DNA from: Pseudomonadota bacterium
GTDB lineage: Bacteria > Pseudomonadota > Gammaproteobacteria > Burkholderiales > Burkholderiaceae_B
DNA length: 55,574 bases
Assembly (NCBI GenBank): GCA_023387815.1
Contig: JAEWHK010000078.1
Location: forward strand, 1 to 55,574
Direction: 5' to 3'
Shown here piece after piece: positions 24,848-33,577 of this stretch. Position numbers and translations under genes: made by a program. Under the pieces are notes generated by a model, which worked only from the letters and a program-made list of their open reading frames with translations, was not told the DNA's origin and ran no database searches. Numbering within the stretch: position 1 is the stretch's first letter; each line of letters opens with the position of its first letter.

Positions 24848-24884
24848 TTGCAGTCGGGCGTTCCGTGGTGACGGACGCGATCTA

Positions 24885-24920
24885 TGATGTAATCAATGAC
24901 GTAATCAATGAAGTCATCAA
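24885..24920. repeat. Three tandem 12-bp repeats after metF
   Basis: TGATGTAATCAA, TGACGTAATCAA and TGAAGTCATCAA follow each other without gaps, 38 bases after the metF stop. They could be a small binding array or slippage product. Confidence 0.65.
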
Positions 24921-24932
24921 GCGAATCGATTC

Positions 24933-24962
24933 GGCCTGCCGTCATGGCGGGCCTTTCGTTTT
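24933..24962 (+). terminator. Terminator of the metF operon
   Basis: GGCCTGCC-GTCAT-GGCGGGCC forms an 8-bp stem with one G-T pair and is followed by TTTCGTTTT. It lies 12 bases before the converging cyclo-ligase stop. Confidence 0.85.
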
Positions 24963-24973
24963 AAGGCGTTGTA

Positions 24974-25609
24974 TTAACGTGCCGGAATTAGCCAGCCACT
25001 GGGCGTGACAATCGCATCCAGGGGCATATCATGTGCAGCAGGCATATAGTCATGTCGCGCTTCAATCAGCCCTTCATCCCATCCAATACCCACACAACAG
25101 GCGCGATGACCCTGCTGTTGAAGCGCGTGCAGTGTGCGGTCATAATAGCCTTTTCCATAGCCCAGTCGGTGACCGTCGCGTGTGTAGCCCAGGGTAGGCA
25201 CCAGAATCAGTGCCGGCTGCGCGGCGGGCGTCTGCACATCGGGTTCCGGAATATTGAATGTGCCGCGCCTCAGGGGCGTGTCGGGTGACCAGCGATAAAA
25301 ATGCAGTGGCGCATCGCGCTGTTCTATCACCGGCAGACTGATTTCATGGCCCAGTGCATGCAGGTCATGCAGTAGTGGAATCAGGTCCGGCTCGCCACGT
25401 ATGGGCCAGAATCCTGCCACCGGTCCGATGGCCGAATGATCGGGCAACCGGGTATCTTGACGCTGGCTTGCCAGCCAGTCCAAAATATGTTCTTTTATTT
25501 GTACACTTAGTATCTGACGATGAGAGTCAGACATGGCCGAACGGGCGGCCAGCAGGGATTGACGCAGGGTCGGAGTATCGGCAGCGGTCATGGCCTGTGG
25601 AAAAATCAT
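24974..25609 (-). CDS. 5-formyltetrahydrofolate cyclo-ligase
   Basis: ATP-dependent conversion of 5-formyl-THF to methenyl-THF (YgfA/MTHFS family). The product has 211 residues with LILVPTLGYTRDGHRLGYG and GKGYYDR, the ATP-binding signature. It converges on metF, so two folate one-carbon enzymes are adjacent. Either ATG 25609 or 25591 could start it. The divergent transglycosylase gene starts only 36 bases away, leaving no room for the 6S RNA that often flanks this gene in other bacteria. Confidence 0.93.
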   Translation of the reverse strand: MIFPQAMTAADTPTLRQSLLAARSAMSDSHRQILSVQIKEHILDWLASQRQDTRLPDHSAIGPVAGFWPIRGEPDLIPLLHDLHALGHEISLPVIEQRDAPLHFYRWSPDTPLRRGTFNIPEPDVQTPAAQPALILVPTLGYTRDGHRLGYGKGYYDRTLHALQQQGHRACCVGIGWDEGLIEARHDYMPAAHDMPLDAIVTPSGWLIPAR

Positions 25610-25645
25610 AAATTGATATCAGACAAGACTATAACAGGACAGCAT

Positions 25646-27715
25646 ATGCACGTGCACACAACAGCAGGGGTCGGGGTCAGCAAGGCAGTGCAAGGTAGAT
25701 TGCGGCGGCGTTCGCTGCAGACCTTGTGGGGAGTGCTGGGCTCAGGCCTGTTGCTTGCCGGTTGCGCCGAGTCGGTGCAGAACACCCAGGCCGCCCGGCC
25801 TTCGTCGGCACCGCAGAACGTTGCGGCGGTTTCCTCTGCTGTTGTCTATGGGCAGGCACCACGCCCGGTTCCGGAAGCCGCAAGAGCGGCCGTTGTGTCA
25901 GCCAGAACCGCCATGCAGTCCCGCCAGTGGGATGCGCTGCCGGCTTATGCCGCTCAGGCTCAGGGTGACCACGAATTGGGCGGCTATCCCATGTACTGGT
26001 ATCTGCGCCAGCAACTGAGCAATCCAGCCCAGCCGATTCCCACTCAGGAAATCTATGCGTTCCTGCAGCAGAATCGCGACGCCTATCTGGAAAATCGTCT
26101 GAAATCAGACTGGATTCTGGCTTCGGCCAAACAGGGTGACTTCGAGACGATCCGGCGTATCGGTTCAGTTGCCAGTCGCACTTCCGAAGTCGATTGCGCC
26201 ATCCTGCAGGCACGCTACCTTGGCAATGGCCAGGTGACGGCAAGGCAGGCCCTGGATGTCTTCAAACCCGGCGTAGCCTGCTGGAATATGATGCAGCAAC
26301 TGACGGCCGCAAAAATCATTACCTTTGAGCATCTGGAGCCATTGCTGCGCGATGCGATTGAGTACGACAGCAAGGACAGCGCAAGACGGTACGCGGCTCT
26401 GGCATTCTCACCTGCGGGCCTGTCTTCCTACGACGCGATCCTGGCCAATCCCAAGGGCTGGCTGGCTACGCAGGCCGGTCCTGCTGATGGTGAGCTACAG
26501 GAACTGCGCGCCCTGGCATTTAGTCGCCTGGCGCGCCAGGATCGTGACGGCGGGTCGGTGTTTCTGGAACAGCAGGGCTCCGCATTGCTGACGGAACGCA
26601 ATCGACAGTGGGCCTGGACGCAATTTGGACTGGTGGCTGCATTGAATCTGGAAGCGCGTGCAGATGGCTGGTATCGCAAGGCGGGCCAGGGTTTCCGGCT
26701 TAGTGATTACAACCAGGCCTGGCGTACCCGAATGGCGCTGCGGCAGCCTGCCATCGACTGGAGGTGGGTGGAACAGACCATCCGCATGATGGGACCAGAT
26801 CAGCAGAAAGAGCCGGTCTGGGTCTATTGGTATGGTCGGGCACGAGCAGGCCAGGGTGATCGGGCAGGCGCAACGAGTGCCTGGCAGTCGATTCTGTATG
26901 ACCATGGTTTCTATGGTCAACTGGCCACCGAAGCACTGGGCAATAAAATCACCGTTCCTCCTCAGCCTGCAGAGCCCACGACAGCCGAAATCAACAAGGC
27001 CATGACGCATGAGGGGCTGCAAAGAGCCATTGCGCTTTTCCGCCTGGGCTGGCGTCCGGAAGCAGTTGGTGAATGGAATTTTGCGATTCGCGGCATGAAT
27101 GATCGGGAGCTGATGGCTGCGGCCGAATGGGCCTTGCGTGAACAGGTCTATGATCGAACCATCAATACATCGCTGCTCACGAAGAATGAATTCAATTTCC
27201 GACAGCGTTATCTGGCACCCTTTGAGGGACGCGTCAGCCAGCAGGCGCGCGCGGTAGGTGTGGACCCGGCCTGGGTTTACGGCCTGATTCGTCAGGAATC
27301 CCGATTTGTGACGGCAGCGCGTTCGTCTGTGGGGGCGGCCGGATTGATGCAGGTCATGCCGGGGACAGCACAACTGGTATCACGGCGGCTGGGGCTGAGT
27401 TATTCGCCTGGCAGTGCGAATGATTTTGATACCAATACGATGCTGGGAACCTCTTATCTGAAAATGACTCTGGACGACTTGGATGGGTCGCAGGTGCTGG
27501 CTACGGCAGGCTATAACGCGGGCCCCAACCGTGCCAGACGCTGGCGCGACTCGCTGACGCAGCCGCTGGAAGGCGCGATTTTTGCCGAAACCATTCCTTA
27601 TACTGAAACCCGCCTTTATGTGAAGCATGTTCTGTCCAATGCGACGTGGTACGCCGCATCATTCACGGGGCAGCCGCAATCCATTATGGCCCGGCTTGGG
27701 CAGGTAGCACCCTGA
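25646..27715 (+). CDS. Lytic transglycosylase (Slt70-like), probable lipoprotein
   Basis: Cleaves the MurNAc-GlcNAc bond with 1,6-anhydro product formation. The product has 689 residues: a signal peptide ending in lipobox LLAGC (C40), a long superhelical domain, and a C-terminal SLT domain with catalytic E551 in GLIRQESRF and the GAAGLMQVMPGTAQ motif. Anchoring by a lipid differs from soluble E. coli Slt70. An AGGA ribosome site precedes ATG 25646; the longer frame is antisense to the cyclo-ligase. It overlaps cca by one base (TGATG). Confidence 0.93.
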   Translation: MHVHTTAGVGVSKAVQGRLRRRSLQTLWGVLGSGLLLAGCAESVQNTQAARPSSAPQNVAAVSSAVVYGQAPRPVPEAARAAVVSARTAMQSRQWDALPAYAAQAQGDHELGGYPMYWYLRQQLSNPAQPIPTQEIYAFLQQNRDAYLENRLKSDWILASAKQGDFETIRRIGSVASRTSEVDCAILQARYLGNGQVTARQALDVFKPGVACWNMMQQLTAAKIITFEHLEPLLRDAIEYDSKDSARRYAALAFSPAGLSSYDAILANPKGWLATQAGPADGELQELRALAFSRLARQDRDGGSVFLEQQGSALLTERNRQWAWTQFGLVAALNLEARADGWYRKAGQGFRLSDYNQAWRTRMALRQPAIDWRWVEQTIRMMGPDQQKEPVWVYWYGRARAGQGDRAGATSAWQSILYDHGFYGQLATEALGNKITVPPQPAEPTTAEINKAMTHEGLQRAIALFRLGWRPEAVGEWNFAIRGMNDRELMAAAEWALREQVYDRTINTSLLTKNEFNFRQRYLAPFEGRVSQQARAVGVDPAWVYGLIRQESRFVTAARSSVGAAGLMQVMPGTAQLVSRRLGLSYSPGSANDFDTNTMLGTSYLKMTLDDLDGSQVLATAGYNAGPNRARRWRDSLTQPLEGAIFAETIPYTETRLYVKHVLSNATWYAASFTGQPQSIMARLGQVAP

Positions 27716-28884
27716 TGGCAGTGACTGACGGTCTGCAGGTATATGTCGTGGGTGGTGCGGTACGCGACGAATTGCTGGGTCTGCCCGAAGGGGATCGCGA
27801 TTGGGTGGTTGTCGGTGTCACACCCCAGGAAATGGTGCGACTTGGCTTTCAGCCGGTGGGAGGTGACTTCCCGGTATTTCTTCATCCCCAGACCAAAGAG
27901 GAATATGCGCTGGCGCGCACCGAAAGAAAAGCCGGGCGCGGCTATCGGGGCTTTACCTTTCATACCGGTCCGCAGGTCACGCTGGAAGAAGACCTGAAAC
28001 GGCGCGATCTGACCATCAACGCCATGGCCCGCCGTCCCGACGGTACGCTGGTAGACCCCCTGGGCGGCAAAGCCGATCTGGATCGCCGGGTGTTTCGCCA
28101 CGCCAGCGATGCGTTTGTGGAAGATCCTGTACGCATCCTGAGACTCGCACGCTTTGCTGCGCGATTTACCGACTTCAACCTGGCCGGCGATACGCTCGCC
28201 CTGTGTCGAGAGATGGTGCGCAATGGCGAAGTGGATGCGCTGGTTCCGGAACGTGTCTGGAAAGAAATCTCGCGGGGTCTCATGAGCGAGAAGCCCTCGC
28301 GCATGATCTCGGTACTGCAACAGACCTATGCATTGCCTATCGTACTTCCTGGTCTGGTCTGGAATGACGAAGTGGCACAGGCGCTGAATCTGGCGGCCGC
28401 AAGAATACTCTCGCTGCCTTGCCGGTACGCCGTGCTGCTTTCACAGACCGAGTCGCATGCCGCGCTAAGCAGCCATCTGAAAGTGCCGACAGACTGCGCT
28501 GACTACGCCCGACTGACGCAGGTGCTCTCGGCCCGGTTTGATATGCTTCCACTGACACCCAGTCCCACGCAGCAGGCGCATCTGCACAAGCGTGCCGAAT
28601 ACGCGCTGGAAACGCTGGAAGCCACAGACAGTCTGCGCAAGCCGGCGCGGTTCCGGGATCTGCTGGAGGTTGTGCTGTGCACCCGACAGTCGCAAGTAGA
28701 AAACCTGGATGTTGAAATTTCGCGCATCGACGCCTGGACGGCAATTCTGGATTGCTATCTGAAAGTGGATGCCGGGGCTGTGGCCAGACAGGCTGGCTCA
28801 GCGGCAGGGGGTATCAAACAGGCAGTGCGCGATGCAAGATATGCCGCGATTGTGCAGGGCATAGAGCGGCTTCCGGCGCATTAA
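27715..28884 (+). CDS. cca: CCA tRNA nucleotidyltransferase
   Basis: Adds or repairs the 3' CCA of tRNAs. This is a class II enzyme with GGAVRDELLG, the DRD metal motif in GDRDWVVVG, and RRDLTINAMA. The product has 389 residues. Its start overlaps the transglycosylase stop, so the pair is translationally coupled. After the nucleotidyltransferase and RNA-binding parts, the C-terminal third is divergent and shows no obvious HD phosphohydrolase motif, unlike E. coli Cca. Confidence 0.94.
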   Translation: MAVTDGLQVYVVGGAVRDELLGLPEGDRDWVVVGVTPQEMVRLGFQPVGGDFPVFLHPQTKEEYALARTERKAGRGYRGFTFHTGPQVTLEEDLKRRDLTINAMARRPDGTLVDPLGGKADLDRRVFRHASDAFVEDPVRILRLARFAARFTDFNLAGDTLALCREMVRNGEVDALVPERVWKEISRGLMSEKPSRMISVLQQTYALPIVLPGLVWNDEVAQALNLAAARILSLPCRYAVLLSQTESHAALSSHLKVPTDCADYARLTQVLSARFDMLPLTPSPTQQAHLHKRAEYALETLEATDSLRKPARFRDLLEVVLCTRQSQVENLDVEISRIDAWTAILDCYLKVDAGAVARQAGSAAGGIKQAVRDARYAAIVQGIERLPAH

Positions 28885-28912
28885 GGGTTACTGCGCACTG
28901 AGGGCAGGGATT

Positions 28913-29072
28913 GGTTAATTGGGGCGTGCTCTGGTCTGCTGGAGCGTATTCAAGGTCATTGGGACATGCTCAAAGGGTTCGGGACATGTACAGGGCTAAT
29001 GAGAGATGCCTCGGCTATTTGGATCGTATTCAAGGCCATTTGGCCATGCCCTGGGTTATTGAGTCGAGTTCA
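28913..29072. repeat. Eight-copy degenerate 20-bp tandem array reaching the ubiX stop codon
   Basis: Units of 18-21 bases begin at 28913, 28933, 28954, 28975, 28993, 29013, 29034 and 29053. The plus-strand consensus is about GGYYATTKGGRCATGYYCAA. The best pair (28942-28971 and 29022-29051) shares most of 30 bases. The last unit overlaps the end of ubiX and contains its stop codon. No spacers or palindromic repeats, so it is not a CRISPR. Confidence 0.7.
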
Positions 29073-29661
29073 TTCCTTCCCAGCGACTCACTGCATTGTT
29101 CGGAATATCAAACAGGTCCAGCGCACGCCCCACGCTGTGATCCACCATCTCAGAGAGGCTCTCGGGGTGGGCGTAGAAAGCGGGTACTGGCGGCATCACA
29201 ATGGCGCCCATTTCGGTTACCGCAACCATGCTGCGCAGATGTCCCAGATGCAGCGGTGTCTCGCGCACCATTAACACCAGTCTGCGTCTTTCCTTGAGTA
29301 CCACGTCGGCAGCCCGCGTCAGCAAAGACGAGGTGACGCCGGTCGCGATTTCAGAGAGCGTACGGATGGAGCAGGGGGCGATGAGCATGCCGCGGGTCGT
29401 GAAGGAACCACTGGCAATGGCGGCGCCCACATCCTGTATGGCATGAACAACCGTTGCGCGGTCCGCCAGTTCGCCGGGGTGCATTTTCAGCTCCTGCGAA
29501 AGGGTAAGGCTGGCAGAACGGGTCATCACCAGATGTGTTTCCACGCCCGCTTCGCTTAGCAGTTCAAGTGCACGGACACCATAGATGGCGCCGGATGCAC
29601 CGGTAATGCCAACAATGATGCGCGCAGGGGTGGGGGCAGTGGTGTGCATGGATGGCTTCAA
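29056..29661 (-). CDS. ubiX: Flavin prenyltransferase UbiX
   Basis: Joins dimethylallyl phosphate to FMN to make prenyl-FMN, the cofactor of UbiD in ubiquinone synthesis. The product has 201 residues with GITGASGAIYGVRALELL, LIAPCSIRTLSEIATG and the C-terminal DHSVGRALDLFDI. Start at 29661 or at the ATG four codons in. The last codons and stop form one unit of the 20-bp array downstream. Confidence 0.95.
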   Translation of the reverse strand: MKPSMHTTAPTPARIIVGITGASGAIYGVRALELLSEAGVETHLVMTRSASLTLSQELKMHPGELADRATVVHAIQDVGAAIASGSFTTRGMLIAPCSIRTLSEIATGVTSSLLTRAADVVLKERRRLVLMVRETPLHLGHLRSMVAVTEMGAIVMPPVPAFYAHPESLSEMVDHSVGRALDLFDIPNNAVSRWEGMNSTQ

Positions 29662-29871
29662 TCCCGAGAATGGTGGGTGGCGACAGCTTTATTTACGATC
29701 GACAGTGCCTGGAGTTGACCGACAGGTTATTATACCTGCAGGCTCGGTGGCGATTGTCTGCGATCGTGCAGCTGGGGTTGTTGCCACAGATGTGATATGT
29801 AGCGCCCAACAGTAAAACTGGACCGCAATCGTTATGAACGGGATGAACCGTCGACTTCACAGGAATGATTC

Positions 29872-30573
29872 ATGACGCAGCACAATACACATGCAGATCA
29901 CTGGCAGTTCTCACTGGCTGTCTATACGCAGGAGGACGTTGCCGGTCACTGCCTGGCCCTGCAGGATCGTATCGGACTGGATGTGAATATGCTGCTGATG
30001 ATGCTGTGGGCTGCCAGTCGCTGGGGCCATGCGCCCACCACAGAGCAGATTGCGCAGGCCGACAGTCTGGTGCAGGACTGGCGTGAAGAGGTCATTCTGC
30101 CCTTGCGCAAATTAAGAACAAGACTCAAAACCGGACCTGCGCCCGCGCCCGACGCCATCACAAATGAATTAAGAGAGAATATCAAGCGTCTGGAGCTTGA
30201 GGCCGAACGAACCGAGCAGGACGTGCTGGCAGAGTGGGTCAGGGAACAGAAGCCGTTGTCACGGTTGCCGGTCGAAAGCAGTCTGATTGGCAGTGACCTG
30301 AAAGAACGAGTCGACGGGGACGCAGAGGTCAGCGCGAACGAGGTCAGCAGCGTTGCCCGTGCATTGGACTCAGCCGACCTGCAGGCGGTGCTGGAGCAGA
30401 CCGCCGTCCGAGTCGTGGGTTTTTTCGAGGGTCGTATGTCGGGCGCTCACGAAGAGGAAATCGCAGCGCATGCTGCAGATCCGTGGCTTGCGCTGCAGCA
30501 TGCGCACGAAATTGTGGTCGCTGCCGCGCAAGTCGCGTTCAATTCGGGTAACGGATCACAGTGTGCAGAATAA
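29872..30573 (+). CDS. TIGR02444 family protein
   Basis: A 233-residue soluble protein whose N-terminal half matches TIGR02444 (W-F-L-Y---V---CL-LQD--G-DVN-LL): QFSLAVYTQEDVAGHCLALQ and DVNMLLMMLWAASRWGH. The C-terminal 100 residues are acidic and not recognised. A CAGGAAT ribosome site precedes the ATG. Its stop codon directly abuts the stop of the converging gene, with no base between them. Function unknown. Confidence 0.8.
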   Translation: MTQHNTHADHWQFSLAVYTQEDVAGHCLALQDRIGLDVNMLLMMLWAASRWGHAPTTEQIAQADSLVQDWREEVILPLRKLRTRLKTGPAPAPDAITNELRENIKRLELEAERTEQDVLAEWVREQKPLSRLPVESSLIGSDLKERVDGDAEVSANEVSSVARALDSADLQAVLEQTAVRVVGFFEGRMSGAHEEEIAAHAADPWLALQHAHEIVVAAAQVAFNSGNGSQCAE

Positions 30574-30969
30574 TCAGAACCACGAGGTGGCAGACACTGC
30601 CTTGTTATCATACAGCCGGATGGCGCCCATCACGATTCGATAGATGTACCAGATGGTGACTGCAACCAGAACGACCCAGCCAACGAGAACAATCAATAGC
30701 AGAAAGCCCACGATGGCACCGATGAGGCTGATCCAGAACGTGCGGATCAGGTACTGCATGTGCTCGTAGTAAATCGTATTGGTGAATTCGTTGCGTTTTG
30801 CATAGGCCATGATGACCCCGACAATGGACAGCAATACAGTAAACAGTCCCGCCACGTACATCGCATAGGTGATCCATGTGAAGTTACGTGCGCTGTTGTC
30901 CTGCACCTGTACCGGGATCTGATTCTGGCTCTGGTCCTGGCTTTGATTCTGGTTGAATTCTTCATTCAT
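30574..30969 (-). CDS. DUF4870-like small membrane protein
   Basis: A 131-residue protein. A Gln/Asn-rich N-terminal tail (NQNQSQDQSQNQIPVQVQD) precedes three or so hydrophobic segments (TYAMYVAGLFTVLLSIVGVI, ISLIGAIVGFLLLIVLVGW, VVLVAVTIWYIYRIVMGA). This fits the DUF4870/Tic20-like fold seen in many proteobacteria. Function unknown. Stop abuts the TIGR02444 gene. Confidence 0.75.
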   Translation of the reverse strand: MNEEFNQNQSQDQSQNQIPVQVQDNSARNFTWITYAMYVAGLFTVLLSIVGVIMAYAKRNEFTNTIYYEHMQYLIRTFWISLIGAIVGFLLLIVLVGWVVLVAVTIWYIYRIVMGAIRLYDNKAVSATSWF

Positions 30970-31107
30970 AAAGATGTCCCCCGTTCAGACAATCAATGGT
31001 GATTTTCAATTTCGCATCTGATGCACGATCAGATTCTCAATTAGCAGAGTTTGATTCATCGTTGAGTCTACTGTATTACATCTCGGCAGATTAATAAACC
31101 ACAATCT

Positions 31108-32088
31108 TCAGTCCGGAACGTCAATCTGTCCGGGATCGTCCTCAGGCGTCTGGCGCTCATAGTGTTCATGCGCTTGCGGCTTGATGAACAGGGTAGATAC
31201 CTCGGGATGGGCCTTGCGGATTTTGTTTTCCAGCGCTACCACAATGGCTTCGAGTTCCGGAACGCGCAGGGCATCGGTAAATTCCAGACTCATGGCAACC
31301 GTAATTTCCTGCGGAGCAGTCTGTACGGTAATCAGCCCATTCACTTGTGATACCCCGGCAGTCCCTTCCGCTAGCGTCAGTATGGAGTCACGGATTTGCG
31401 GGCTGGCGGCTTCACCGATAAGCAGACCTTTGGTTTCGCGCGCAACCAGCAGCGCTGTCAGAGCAAGCGTGATGCCAATGAGTACAGAGGCCACGCCGTC
31501 ATAGACCGGGTTATCCAGCGCCACAGACAGGTATACACCCACAAATGCAATAAACAGGCCCAGGATTGCTGCGGTATCTTCGAGCAGCACAATGAAGGTT
31601 GGCGGATCCTTGCTGTGAATGATCATCCGGAACAGTTCGGAATAGGGGCGGTTGCCGCGGAATTTTCGGAGGGTGAAGATCCAGGAAAAGCCTTCGAACA
31701 ATACGGCAAGTGCCAGTACGATATAGGTCACATAGGCCGATTCAATGGGGCGCGGCTCACGGATATGCATGATGCCTTCATAGACCGAGACGCCGGCGCC
31801 AAACGTCAGGATCAGCAGCCCGACTACGAAGCTCCAGAAGTAGACTTCTCGTCCGTAGCCGATGGGGTGTTTTCTGTCCGGTTTATTGTGACTGCGATGA
31901 ACGCCATAAAGCAGCAGGACCTCGTTGGTGGAGTCAACCACAGAGTGCACACCTTCACTGAGCATGGCAGAGCTGCCGGTAAAGGCTGCTGCAATAAATT
32001 TGCTGATGGCGACCAGAATGTTGCCCGCGAGCGCAACGTAGATAACCATCTTTGACGAATTGTCTTCTTGTGGTGTACTTCGGGCCAT
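31108..32088 (-). CDS. Cation diffusion facilitator family transporter
   Basis: A 326-residue metal/proton antiporter of the CDF family with six membrane helices and a C-terminal ferredoxin-like domain. Helix 2 has the canonical H48/D52 pair (EGVHSVVDSTNE). In helix 5 the usual HxxxD is replaced by ED in VLLEDTAAILG (E170/D171), as in the ZnT9-like subgroup, so transport of Zn by the classic site is uncertain. ATG 32088 has a CAGGGA ribosome site and replaces a TTG 6 codons upstream. It is not linked to the zinc block. Confidence 0.85.
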   Translation of the reverse strand: MARSTPQEDNSSKMVIYVALAGNILVAISKFIAAAFTGSSAMLSEGVHSVVDSTNEVLLLYGVHRSHNKPDRKHPIGYGREVYFWSFVVGLLILTFGAGVSVYEGIMHIREPRPIESAYVTYIVLALAVLFEGFSWIFTLRKFRGNRPYSELFRMIIHSKDPPTFIVLLEDTAAILGLFIAFVGVYLSVALDNPVYDGVASVLIGITLALTALLVARETKGLLIGEAASPQIRDSILTLAEGTAGVSQVNGLITVQTAPQEITVAMSLEFTDALRVPELEAIVVALENKIRKAHPEVSTLFIKPQAHEHYERQTPEDDPGQIDVPD

Positions 32089-32212
32089 ACGGATTCCCTG
32101 CGCCAATTGTTTTATACGTCAGGTGATGACAACTGACATATGACAAACACAATTATCTATGCGAAAAGACTCATCTGCCAGTCAATTTTTGCAATGGACA
32201 TATTACCACGCG

Positions 32213-33514
32213 CTAAAGCCTGTGCCTGCGATCGCCCACGGCAAAGCCGACCAGATCCATGTCCACATTTTTGCCAACAGCCAGAACCTTGAAGAGTTCG
32301 CCCATTTCTGCTTCCGACAGCAGTTTCTGTACCGGGCCTACCTGGCGCGCATAGTCTGCGGTGTCTTCGGGATTCAGTGCTCCCAGCATATCCAGCAGGC
32401 CGCAGTTAAGCAGAAACCGGGCCTGGGTCGTATAACCCAGAACTTCCAGTCCACCGTCGACCGCAGCATCGGCCATGGCGGTAAAGTCCACGTGCGCAGT
32501 GATGTCCTGAATACCAGGATAGGCCAGAGGATGGCTGTGTGCGTGATGCAGCAGGTGACACATCAGTGTGCCTTCGCTACGCTGCGGATGGTAATACTCG
32601 TGCTGGGGGAACCCGTAATCAATCAGCAATGCCACGCCGGCGTCCAGCCACTGACCCATGCCTGTCACCCAGGACTCGGCCTGCAGATTCACCTCGGATC
32701 GGTAGCCGGGCAGGGCAGGCATACGTGAGCTGATCGTTTCCTCCAGCGCCGGATCGGCAGGTATCCGCAGAAATTCGAAGGCATCGGGCGCCTCGGCATC
32801 AGATGCTACGGTGTCAGATGCATGGTCGATTTCAGTGTCAGGATGCGTTGTCTGTTGCTCGTTGACATCTTCAGATACCGCCCCAGCCTGCGAATCGCTG
32901 GGAGTCACGACATTCAGTTCGTAAAGCCGCTCGTCTGCTCCCCATTCGAACAGGGAAACGGGCATGGCATCGAGCACTTCGTTGGCGACAACACAGCCTT
33001 GAAATGCGTCGGGCAGGCTGTCTATCCACTGCACGCTGCTGCCAAAGGGCGCCAGACGTTCGCGCTGCCGCCGCGTCAGGTCTGGGGAGATATCAAGAAT
33101 GTGATATTGCAGATCGGGGAACTGTGGCAATAACGTTTGCAATAATTGTTCTGCCAGTGCGCCTGAGCCGGCACCAAATTCAAGGATATGCGGCGTGCCC
33201 ACGCTGGCCAGAATCGGGCCAATCTGCTGCGCCAGCGCGCGACCAAACCACGGAGACAGTTCCGGAGCGGTAACAAAGTCTCCTTCCAGAGAGGAACCGG
33301 GCGCAGCCTGGGTATTGCCAAATTTGAGGGGAGCACCGGCGTAATAGCCGGTTTGTGGATCATACAGCGCGGCATGCATCCAGCGAGAGAAGGGCAGCCC
33401 TTGCGGGCCGGCATCACGGACAAGCCCGGCGAGGTGGCGCCGGGCTTTTTCAGAGTAGCGCTGCGCTGCTTCCTGTATCTGGGGCAGCGCAGGGCCGGTT
33501 GGGTTTGCACGCAT
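32213..33514 (-). CDS. MidA/NDUFAF7-type SAM-dependent methyltransferase
   Basis: A class I methyltransferase of the COG1565 family; the mitochondrial member methylates a complex I arginine. The product has 433 residues, with motif I LEFGAGSGALAEQLL (111-125) and the family start (PFSRWMHAALYDPQTGYYAG). Residues about 204-246 are an acidic, low-complexity insertion (SDSQAGAVSEDVNEQQ and onward) in the middle of the catalytic domain. The bacterial substrate is not known. Confidence 0.85.
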   Translation of the reverse strand: MRANPTGPALPQIQEAAQRYSEKARRHLAGLVRDAGPQGLPFSRWMHAALYDPQTGYYAGAPLKFGNTQAAPGSSLEGDFVTAPELSPWFGRALAQQIGPILASVGTPHILEFGAGSGALAEQLLQTLLPQFPDLQYHILDISPDLTRRQRERLAPFGSSVQWIDSLPDAFQGCVVANEVLDAMPVSLFEWGADERLYELNVVTPSDSQAGAVSEDVNEQQTTHPDTEIDHASDTVASDAEAPDAFEFLRIPADPALEETISSRMPALPGYRSEVNLQAESWVTGMGQWLDAGVALLIDYGFPQHEYYHPQRSEGTLMCHLLHHAHSHPLAYPGIQDITAHVDFTAMADAAVDGGLEVLGYTTQARFLLNCGLLDMLGALNPEDTADYARQVGPVQKLLSEAEMGELFKVLAVGKNVDMDLVGFAVGDRRHRL

Positions 33515-33547
33515 AACTTTCCAGCCTGATCACGGGAAAGGGCATTA

Positions 33548-33577
33548 TAAAGGTTTAGACCCTAAAGGTTTAGACCC
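33548..33577. repeat. Perfect 15-bp tandem duplication at the rhlE stop codon
   Basis: TAAAGGTTTAGACCC occurs twice in a row (33548-33562 and 33563-33577). The right copy contains the rhlE stop (minus strand GTC TAA). The left copy repeats it in frame, so a second in-frame stop follows five codons later. Confidence 0.85.

Noticed and set aside
25610..25645. 6S RNA beside the 5-formyl-THF cyclo-ligase gene
   Set aside because: The usual neighbour is absent: only 36 bases separate this gene from the divergent transglycosylase gene.
28913..29072. CRISPR-like array
   Set aside because: Units are contiguous, about 20 bp and degenerate, with no spacers and no cas genes in the window.
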